46,469 nt of DNA from a virus: positions 1 through 46,469 of the IMG/VR virus record IMGVR_UViG_3300006916_000082; one strand, written 5' to 3'. Below, one piece after another: positions 37,266 to 43,650 of the stretch. Both the position numbers and the translations under genes were made by a program. How positions within the stretch are numbered: the stretch's first letter is position 1; each line of letters starts with the position of its first letter. The notes beneath the pieces are model-generated. The model searched no databases. It saw only the letters and a list, made by a program, of their open reading frames with translations, and was not told the DNA's origin.

Positions 37266-37381
37266 GCAACTACCGTGCCAATTCACAATTCCTTCACAAA
37301 CAAAGATCGTGCCAACTTCGCTCCAGCAAAAACCGTGCCAAGTTTCCACCCGCAAAGATCGTGCCAAATAAAATCGTGCCA
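37266..37381 (-). promoter_or_regulatory. Tandem array of four sigma-54-type sites plus one half-site
   Basis: Leftward sites at 37266-37280 (TGGCACG-GTAG-TTGC), 37300-37314 (TTGT variant), 37326-37340 and 37352-37366, with spacings 34, 26 and 26 bp, plus a -24 half-element at 37375-37381. No leftward gene follows for 2.2 kb. They could make antisense RNA against 36468-37154, block rightward transcription, or titrate sigma-54 holoenzyme. Confidence 0.78.
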
Positions 37382-37391
37382 AACTATTTCT

Positions 37392-37409
37392 CTTCACACA
37401 AAATTCATA
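37392..37409 (+). promoter_or_regulatory. Isolated CTTCACA/TTCATA pair with 11-bp step
   Basis: CTTCACA at 37392 and TTCATA at 37404, in register with the 11-bp period of the main array. It lies upstream of the terminase genes and may be a response-regulator-type activator site. Confidence 0.45.
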
Positions 37410-37643
37410 TGGGGGGTAGGGGGATGGGTGTGCGATACACCGACTTAGAGAATATGACCAATTTCTCCGGGTCGTGTAAACTTTTCTCCGAGTGGGGTAG
37501 GCTCGAATCGTCTGGAATATTTTGGTCAGTGACGGGTCGGCCTTTGCTCGTGTAAACGAAACTCCCAAGTGGCGTAGTCGTATTGTTCACTTGTTAAGGG
37601 AATAGTATGACCCGCGACAATTTAGACCACCTTCGACCAAGTG

Positions 37644-37769
37644 ATGAATCCAATCTTACAAAAATGCGTCTGCTGCGGAATCGAACATGTCAACTATCCG
37701 ACGTGTCGTGCCTGTGTGCAGTGCGTATGGGCCACCATCTATAAACGCATCTACGGAAAGAATGCCTAA
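37644..37769 (+). CDS. Small zinc-ribbon protein
   Basis: 41 residues. C8-x2-C11-G and C21-x2-C24 form a four-Cys zinc ribbon, with a further Cys27, then a basic tail YKRIYGKN. The stop overlaps the terminase ATG (ATGCCTAA). Size and Cys pairs recall Mu Com, a zinc-finger translational regulator, but a Com-like function here is only a suggestion. Confidence 0.6.
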   Translation: MNPILQKCVCCGIEHVNYPTCRACVQCVWATIYKRIYGKNA

Positions 37770-38391
37770 ATATACCGAGTTCGACCAAAAGCGCTGTTTC
37801 AGCATGTATATGGATGGATTTCCATTGACTGAGATATCAGCAACCACCGGCATCAGCCGGGTCACCCTTACTAAGTGGAAGAAAAGGGGACTCCCTGTGT
37901 ATCTGTCAGGGGGAGTAACGTGGGATGATTTCCGTGAGCGTCATAACGCCGACATCCAGCAGAAGGCAATCGTCAAGCGGAGCGTCCAAGTTCAAAAGTC
38001 CAGCCTAGATTTCCTTGAGCAGACCAAGAACGACGTTCAGTCACTCTTCGAGAATCTGAAGACGGAGCTAATCCAGAACGGGGCGGACAAGTTGTCCTAT
38101 GGGGACATCGAAAAACTATTGAATATTTTCATCCGTCTCGACAATCAGGGTGCAGAGAAAATACTATGGCAGCAGAATGAGCTACGCAAAATGTTCGCTG
38201 TAGTTCTTCATCGGGTCAAAGACGAACGAGTCGTGCTGCAAATTAGAAATGACTTGATCGGAATAGCAGCAGCAGAACAGCAAAAGATGGGTGACATGCC
38301 GGGTAAGGAATTCCTACCTACTCCTGTAGATATGGTAGTTGTAGACGAAGAGACACTGAATTCGTTGGAGTCTCAAACTGACGTTAAGTAA
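37762..38391 (+). CDS. terS: Terminase small subunit (Mu gp27/DUF1804-like)
   Basis: 209 residues from the ATG at 37762, which overlaps the zinc-ribbon stop; a frame to 37687 runs through that gene. The N-terminus has a helix-turn-helix (FPLTEISATTGISRVTLTKWKKRG) that would recognise the packaging site, then a long helical oligomerisation region (SLDFLEQTKNDVQSLFENLK) and an acidic tail. It is directly upstream of the large terminase, as in Mu-like head modules. Confidence 0.78.
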   Translation: MPKYTEFDQKRCFSMYMDGFPLTEISATTGISRVTLTKWKKRGLPVYLSGGVTWDDFRERHNADIQQKAIVKRSVQVQKSSLDFLEQTKNDVQSLFENLKTELIQNGADKLSYGDIEKLLNIFIRLDNQGAEKILWQQNELRKMFAVVLHRVKDERVVLQIRNDLIGIAAAEQQKMGDMPGKEFLPTPVDMVVVDEETLNSLESQTDVK

Positions 38392-38400
38392 CTACGCTAA

Positions 38401-38490
38401 CGACCTTCCCTGACATCCCCCATCATCCCCGAATCCCTTTCACCCCCTACCCCCTATAACCCTTTACCCCTTCTTCCCCCTTCAAGTTTC
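38401..38490 (+). other. C-rich pyrimidine tract before terL
   Basis: Between terS and terL the plus strand is a near-pure pyrimidine tract with repeated CCCC runs (for example ACCCCCTACCCCC). It is not coding. It could be a rut-like/Rho site, a packaging (cos/pac) feature or an i-motif/G-quadruplex (on the other strand). Confidence 0.5.
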
Positions 38491-38503
38491 ATTACGATCT
38501 GAA

Positions 38504-38525
38504 CTTCACAGTATCTTCATAGTTT
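38504..38525 (+). promoter_or_regulatory. CTTCACA/CTTCATA pair upstream of terL
   Basis: CTTCACA at 38504 and CTTCATA at 38515, 11 bp apart, ending about 5 bases before a possible -10 (TAGACT at 38530) and 20 bases before terL. This is the spacing of a PhoB-class activated promoter, which makes it a candidate late or packaging-gene promoter. Confidence 0.45.
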
Positions 38526-38544
38526 AGCCTAGACTAACTTTTCC

Positions 38545-40311
38545 ATGGCCCACGATATAGCTTCCTTATTTGACGATGTAACGCAAGGCGCGAGAGTAGA
38601 AATACGCGACCCTTTGCTAGACCCCTACGGAAATACGTCCAAGGCAACAAAGAGCCAGCGTGAAGCGTGGGATTTCTTCCACGAGAATTTGGGCAAAACC
38701 TATATAGACAAGAATGGCGAGCAGCACATCATCGCTCCCCGAATCGGTATGGTCGGAGCGAAGGGTAGTTCCAAGACGCACTTGGGCGGATGTGTCGGCG
38801 CACACATGATCCAAGCCTATCCCGGCAGTGTGGGCTGTCTGATGTCGAACTCGTACCAGCAGGCGAAGGACAACGGTGGCCCGATCCTGATCAAGATCAT
38901 TGAGCAGCTAGGATACAGCATAGAGTTCTACACCCAGAAGAAGGTCGGCTCCCGGTCGTTCACCAACTTCTACATGATAACCTTAGCGCCCGGCGTTTAC
39001 TCATTCGTATTGGTTCGGTCGTTCGACGCTATCAGCCGAATAGAAGGGGCCGAGATTGACTGGGGCTGGGGCGAAGAAATTCAGGATGCGGACAAGGCAG
39101 CGTTTGTTGTCTTCACGTCTCGTATCCGTGGCCAAGGAAGCCCGAACGTGATCTGCTCATTTGGCATGCCTGAGCCAGCGACCCACTGGCAGTATAAGAT
39201 GCTACCGAATCTTGGGTTCCAGTTGGCAGACGAGTACACCGGTCCGCAGGAAGTAGAGCTACCGGACGGGGGCATGTCGGTCCGAGTCGGCAAGCTGTGG
39301 GAACCGAGCGTATTCGAGAACAAGCAGAACGTCGGCGCACAGTACATCCAGACCCTACTGGACTCCTACTCTAAGGAAGATGCAGATCGCTACGTATACG
39401 GCAAGCGTGGAGCGACACGCGGGGACAGGGTGTTCTACTCCTACCGGGATGATCTCCACCGCCGGGGAAACATGTCGAAACTGTTATGCGAGTACGAACC
39501 GCAGACCAAACTGATCTTCGCCTATGACTTCAACGTCTACCCGATGAGTTGCGGAGTATTTCAGCCGAAACTATGGAACGACAAATGGGACGATCTGATT
39601 CTGGACCCAAAGCTAGGATGGATGAACCCCGTAGACGGGGTATCGTATGACAGCCCGGAAGATTACTGCCCACCGAACAGAACGGTCTTCGCTCAGGTGG
39701 ACGAGCTAGAAGTTTACCCCGATAATCCAGAAGGCGGGATGACTAGGGGTATGGTTCTGCAATTAGAGAAACGATATGTCGATCATGCTGCGCCTGTAGT
39801 GGTCGTGGGTGATGCGTCGGGTAATCAGAGACGCTCTTCATCCGAAACGACAGACTGGCTGATCATCGCACAGTCTATGAAGAACTACAGACAGCCAATA
39901 GTGATCCGTGGGCTGATTGCAAACAACGATTTGAAGACTGGCAGGACCAAGTACAGCAATCCTAGCCAGAGAGACGCGCTAATGAATGCCAATCGTATGC
40001 TTTTGGACGCAAATGGTAGCGTAAATGTATGTTTTCTGCCCGAAAGTAAGCTAGAGTCAGGGGGAATAGCTAGTGCTGTAACGGCTTTAGGCTTCACTGC
40101 CGACGGTGGCTTTGACACAAGATTGGAGAGAAAAATGGACCGGGATATCCCAAGATCGCATTTCGCGGATATCTACAAGTATTTCGCGTGGTATGCTATG
40201 CCACCTAACTCATGGACAGGAAAAGAGCATAAATTGGACCGGCATATAGCCAAAGGGCCAAGGAAGCAAACCGCCAGAATGGAGTCGAGCCGTTCGGGTT
40301 GGATTAACTAA
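38545..40311 (+). CDS. terL: Terminase large subunit
   Basis: 588 residues. ATPase: Walker A GAKGSSKT at 71-78 (an uncommon variant) and Walker B with the catalytic acid in EIDWGWGEE (170-178). Nuclease: Asp in IFAYDFNVYP, Asp in VVVGDASGNQRR and a final Asp in HFADIYKYF, the three metal-binding acids of the RNase H-like domain. It packages DNA with TerS and the portal. The N-terminal extension (residues 1-35) is longer than usual. Confidence 0.92.
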   Translation: MAHDIASLFDDVTQGARVEIRDPLLDPYGNTSKATKSQREAWDFFHENLGKTYIDKNGEQHIIAPRIGMVGAKGSSKTHLGGCVGAHMIQAYPGSVGCLMSNSYQQAKDNGGPILIKIIEQLGYSIEFYTQKKVGSRSFTNFYMITLAPGVYSFVLVRSFDAISRIEGAEIDWGWGEEIQDADKAAFVVFTSRIRGQGSPNVICSFGMPEPATHWQYKMLPNLGFQLADEYTGPQEVELPDGGMSVRVGKLWEPSVFENKQNVGAQYIQTLLDSYSKEDADRYVYGKRGATRGDRVFYSYRDDLHRRGNMSKLLCEYEPQTKLIFAYDFNVYPMSCGVFQPKLWNDKWDDLILDPKLGWMNPVDGVSYDSPEDYCPPNRTVFAQVDELEVYPDNPEGGMTRGMVLQLEKRYVDHAAPVVVVGDASGNQRRSSSETTDWLIIAQSMKNYRQPIVIRGLIANNDLKTGRTKYSNPSQRDALMNANRMLLDANGSVNVCFLPESKLESGGIASAVTALGFTADGGFDTRLERKMDRDIPRSHFADIYKYFAWYAMPPNSWTGKEHKLDRHIAKGPRKQTARMESSRSGWIN

Positions 40312-40396
40312 ACCAGACAAACTGCGTACAATGCAACTATCACTAAGTCGGATGTTCGTGGCAGTACAGCCACTCATCGTAAGGAGCGACGAAAAT

Positions 40397-40564
40397 ATGA
40401 CTGAAACTGAGAAAATGAAGCTAGAGTGCGCCTGCAAAATGCTGGAGCAACTGCTTATAGTAGAACTGAAGAAGAAAGAGAAGTCTCGGATGTCCGAAAC
40501 CGAAATGGTGGACTACGTGGCAGGCATAGTGAATGAGCTATTCGACACCATTACTACCCCGTGA
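40397..40564 (+). CDS. Small hypothetical protein
   Basis: 55 residues from the ATG at 40397, with AAGGAG 10 bases upstream; a longer frame to 40331 lacks a ribosome site. Two helices (MKLECACKMLEQLLIVELKK, then MVDYVAGIVNELFDTI). It ends 11 bases inside the convergent gpG-like gene. Function unknown. Confidence 0.55.
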   Translation: MTETEKMKLECACKMLEQLLIVELKKKEKSRMSETEMVDYVAGIVNELFDTITTP

Positions 40565-40955
40565 CAATCGTGAACCCTAATGATTCTCCGACTGCCCTAG
40601 CGATAGCCCTGATGTCTGCGCGGGAGAGATAAAGGAAGTGCCGAATCTTAGTTCCGCGCTTTGTCCTTATTCCCTGATCGTTATGGTACTCCGCAATCCT
40701 GCGGTGCCTACTTGTGGCAAACGCCATACCGATATTCAACTCCGTCTTAGTGAAGGAACCCCGGCCTGTCATACCTTCCAGCATACCGGTGGAGCCACGA
40801 GACTGCGTTAGAGTTACCGGGGCCTGCCGACCCTGCTTCTTGGCATAGCTTGGCTCATAATTCTGAACGCCTGCTCCCCTACTTTTCTGTGGGTGGAACC
40901 GTCCGCTCAGAGTCCTTTCCCTGATCCTTGTCTCCGCCATTCTCGCTGCCATCAT
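40554..40955 (-). CDS. Mu gpG-like virion morphogenesis / tail completion protein
   Basis: 133 residues from the ATG at 40955; an upstream ATG at 41024 would overlap the portal by 146 bases and one at 40940 is also possible. YEPSYAKKQGRQAPVTLTQSRGSTGMLEGM, then RIAEYHNDQG, then IRHFLYLSRADIRAI (each quoted in part) follow the phage virion morphogenesis (gpG/gpS) pattern: 'YA-K-G ... LT-SG-ML ... IA-YHN-G ... FL-LS--D---I'. It joins head and tail or completes the tail end. It is encoded just after the portal on the same inverted strand. Confidence 0.68.
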   Translation of the reverse strand: MMAARMAETRIRERTLSGRFHPQKSRGAGVQNYEPSYAKKQGRQAPVTLTQSRGSTGMLEGMTGRGSFTKTELNIGMAFATSRHRRIAEYHNDQGIRTKRGTKIRHFLYLSRADIRAIARAVGESLGFTIVTG

Positions 40956-42363
40956 CGCCGTTTTCCGCTTCTTCCCTTCCGGCAGCAGACTGCTGTTCAT
41001 CGTCCAAACTATTTTCGCGCTCATCGTTCATCTTCTGGATGTTGGTCATTGGGACTAATTTGCCATGGAACAGAACCATCTGCCCTTCTTCGGCGTGTGG
41101 GATTCCAAGCTGATCGTGGATCTCATCGACCGCGACCGGCACACCAGCATTGGATAGATCCGTGAAGATCCGTACCTTCTCACTATTGTCTCCGGGCTTG
41201 GCTACAATCGGCTTCGTTAACGGGATGAGACGCTTCACGTAGTCATCTCCGTAATTGACAGCTAGTACCGCATGGTTGAATGCGTCGAAACCCTTCCGGA
41301 CAACTTCAGCTATGTGGGCAACGATTTCCAAGCGGACACCGTTGAGTACCTGAAGCTGCGCCCGGCTACCTTGGGCTGCGTCCTTATTCATACCGGACTG
41401 CCCGGTCATGGCCGTAGCGATTTCGTCGTTTGCTACCTTGATAAGGTCGGAGAACGTAGTGATGTTGCCGGAGTTCGTTGACTCTAGCAACTGGATGTCG
41501 GCTCCCTGTGGGAACATGCCCCATTTATTTCGACCAATCGTATCTAGGAAAGATTTCAATTCCGCCCGGTCAGAAGAAGTGGCTTCCGGAGCGTACCGAC
41601 CGACTCGTGTCGGCTGTCCGTACCCTTCAACGTATTCGATCCACCAAAGCTGCGCGTACATCTTGGTGATCCACCAGCCTAGCACCCGGCGCAATGCACC
41701 AAGCGTATCGTACCGGCCACGAAGCCCGGTCCCGTCTTCTACAAGGAACGCTTTACGTTTGTCGATTTCTTTGAAGTATATCCCGGTTGGCTTCTCCATC
41801 GTGATCATGTAGAGTTCGCCCCAGTTAGGGTCGTTCGTCAGCATGTTCATCTTAAGGGACTGACCCGGAATTCTCCTTGGCTGCTCTGGCAGAGCAAGTT
41901 TCTGTCCACGCGGATAATCGTGAATTTTGTACTTCATCTGGAAAGGGACGCAACCGATCTCGTATGCGTTCACCAAATCCCCGACGAAAGCGTGGGTATC
42001 AATATTGTTATACGCTTCGATACACGTATTTCTGTAGTCTTCGGCTAGAGCCACTTCGCGAGCAGATGTAGTTGGCGCTCGCATAGTCTTCAACGGCAAC
42101 CCAGACACCGTGGCCTTCATACTTCCCGATATTCCACCAATTCTAGAGTCGGACACTAACATTTTCTCGTAAAGCTCGTATAGTCTCGTCAGGTCTCCGC
42201 TTGCAGCAGCACTTCTTATGGAATCTAGCTCAGTTGGGGATATCTCGGATGGTATGATACCTAGCCGATCACTATAACCAGTCTGTCTTGCTATGAAATT
42301 GCCGAAGTCTCTGGGTAAGGCTGGAACTTCTGACGGTGCAAACCGTCCAATGGTCTTTGCCAT
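40879..42363 (-). CDS. Portal protein (Mu gp29/DUF935-like)
   Basis: 494 residues. DUF935 features: DLTRLYELYEKMLVSDSRIGGI, then WWITKMYAQLWWIEYVEGYGQPTRVGRY, then a conserved TGQSGMNKDAAQGSRAQLQV segment (quoted in part) and the acidic, Gln/Asp/Glu-rich C-terminus. It is the dodecameric vertex through which DNA passes. It lies on the opposite strand to terS, terL and all other head genes, with a 28-bp divergent gap to the gp36-like gene, which is very unusual for a portal. Confidence 0.88.
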   Translation of the reverse strand: MAKTIGRFAPSEVPALPRDFGNFIARQTGYSDRLGIIPSEISPTELDSIRSAAASGDLTRLYELYEKMLVSDSRIGGISGSMKATVSGLPLKTMRAPTTSAREVALAEDYRNTCIEAYNNIDTHAFVGDLVNAYEIGCVPFQMKYKIHDYPRGQKLALPEQPRRIPGQSLKMNMLTNDPNWGELYMITMEKPTGIYFKEIDKRKAFLVEDGTGLRGRYDTLGALRRVLGWWITKMYAQLWWIEYVEGYGQPTRVGRYAPEATSSDRAELKSFLDTIGRNKWGMFPQGADIQLLESTNSGNITTFSDLIKVANDEIATAMTGQSGMNKDAAQGSRAQLQVLNGVRLEIVAHIAEVVRKGFDAFNHAVLAVNYGDDYVKRLIPLTKPIVAKPGDNSEKVRIFTDLSNAGVPVAVDEIHDQLGIPHAEEGQMVLFHGKLVPMTNIQKMNDERENSLDDEQQSAAGREEAENGDDGSENGGDKDQGKDSERTVPPTEK

Positions 42364-42391
42364 GATAGAAAATCTCTTTTAGGTTAAAATT

Positions 42392-42802
42392 ATGCCAGTA
42401 TACACAGTAACTGCCGACATCTATAACGTTGTTTCATCGAAAGTTGTTGCGGAGCTTACGGATGACACTGCGGGAGTCACCGTTGACACCGATATTATCG
42501 ACTCTGCGCTAGAACGTGCCGAGTCCGTGGTGGACTCATACGTTGGAAAGGTCTATACTGTTCCACTGTCCACACCAGTTTTAGCTTCCGTTGAACATGC
42601 AGTAGTAACGCTTGCAGCCTGCTACCTGTACCGCCGGAGACCCGGAGCCACTCCTGACGAAGTAAAAGAAGCATGCGAACGCACCGTAGAATGGTTGGAA
42701 AAGGTTGCAGCCGGGACGATTGAGCTTGCGGATGAAACCCCAGCGACGGATGCAGCGGACGAAGGAAACGACACAGAGACCTTTAGCAAAATGGTATTTT
42801 AG
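42392..42802 (+). CDS. Head-tail connector (Mu gp36/DUF1320-like)
   Basis: 136 residues. DSALERAESVVDSYVGKVYTVPL then AVVTLAACYLYRRRPGATPDEV and an acidic tail match DUF1320 ('A---id-Y---Y-vPL ... iA-y-LY-rr'), an adaptor that binds the portal. First gene of the rightward block that faces the inverted portal. Abuts the next gene. Confidence 0.75.
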   Translation: MPVYTVTADIYNVVSSKVVAELTDDTAGVTVDTDIIDSALERAESVVDSYVGKVYTVPLSTPVLASVEHAVVTLAACYLYRRRPGATPDEVKEACERTVEWLEKVAAGTIELADETPATDAADEGNDTETFSKMVF

Positions 42803-43327
42803 ATGAGCGAATCTACTGGAGTTACGTCACATCGCGGTATTCCTTCTGGTATTGTCGGCGTTGTTGAAAGCGTACTGACTACACATATGGCTGCGGTCGG
42901 AATACTAGACAGCCAGAACTACAAACTGAAGCATTATGCTGGGGAATTCCTAGCGGAAGACAACCTTAACAGGCTGGTGGCAGACGTTTCTCAATTCTCC
43001 TATGTTATGTGGGACGTTGAGATGATTGACGAGACAGGCGAAAACTCTGATCTTACGATGGCGGAAGACACTTTCAGCCTAATTCTTTTTTGCTGTGTGA
43101 GTAATCGTTTTAGCGAATCTTCTCAATGGTCATCGTCGTATGATCTCGCTTGGGATGTCAGACGCGCCTTTCAGGGTGTATCGTTTGATAATGTCGCAGA
43201 CATTCACAGCAATGGATATTTCACCCCACTCTCTATTGAGCGGGAACTTCACGTACCGGGCATGAGCGTTCACACATTCAGAATGGATGCAACGATAGTT
43301 CACGATGTCAACGGCGTAACACCTTAA
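42803..43327 (+). CDS. Head-tail/tail terminator protein (Mu gp37/DUF1834-like)
   Basis: 174 residues. VVESVLTTHMAAVGILDSQN, then KLKHYAGEFLAEDNLNRLV, a strand WDVEMIDETGE and a C-terminal FRMDATIVHDV strand fit the DUF1834 layout. It follows the gp36-like gene without a gap, as in Mu. Moderate similarity only. Confidence 0.6.
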   Translation: MSESTGVTSHRGIPSGIVGVVESVLTTHMAAVGILDSQNYKLKHYAGEFLAEDNLNRLVADVSQFSYVMWDVEMIDETGENSDLTMAEDTFSLILFCCVSNRFSESSQWSSSYDLAWDVRRAFQGVSFDNVADIHSNGYFTPLSIERELHVPGMSVHTFRMDATIVHDVNGVTP

Positions 43328-43350
43328 CACTCTAAAACGAAAATAAAGTT

Positions 43351-43641
43351 ATGAGCGATTACGGAACAACTCTAGGCCGAGCAGGTCTTGCATACGGCCC
43401 CGGCCATTCTCCAGTTGTGGTAGTACCACACGCATCAAACCCGATATCTACGGACGGAAACGGCGAAGCACTCGTTGCTCGCGGTATCTACGTTGGCGTT
43501 ACTGGAGATATAACGGGGGTCGTGCTAGGCAATGATACTGCCGTTCTCTTTAAGGCAGTTCCAGTAGGAATTCTTAACGTTGCGTTCACGCACGTCGAAG
43601 TCGTGGGAACTACGGCTACTAATATGGTCGCACTATACTAG
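43351..43641 (+). CDS. Head spike base protein (RcGTA Rcc01079-like)
   Basis: 96 residues. ARGIYVGVTGDITGVVLGND then TAVLFKAVPVGILNVAFTHV and VVGTTATNMVALY match the spike-base family: 'raIYVG-tGdv', 'v-F--vp-G--l----v---gTTAt-ivaly'. In gene transfer agents and related phages this protein sits on capsid pentamers and holds a head fibre. The large beta-propeller gene follows after 9 bases. Confidence 0.75.
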   Translation: MSDYGTTLGRAGLAYGPGHSPVVVVPHASNPISTDGNGEALVARGIYVGVTGDITGVVLGNDTAVLFKAVPVGILNVAFTHVEVVGTTATNMVALY

Positions 43642-43650
43642 GAGACGATC

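Larger units (their letters stand above)
37208..37643. other. Non-coding region with sigma-54-type array
   Basis: A 436-bp gap between the early rightward operon and the late genes. It holds an AT-rich TATATACAATAGTTGTATA palindrome-like stretch near 37225, the sigma-54-type array (37266-37381), a CTTCACA/TTCATA pair (37392-37409) and a G-rich tract (37411-37427). A late promoter for the terminase genes is expected here but I cannot identify one. Confidence 0.6.

Noticed and set aside
37238-37555. 105-residue rightward open frame
   Set aside because: It is made of the repeated sigma-54-type sites and a G-rich tract, with low-complexity protein sequence and no ribosome site.
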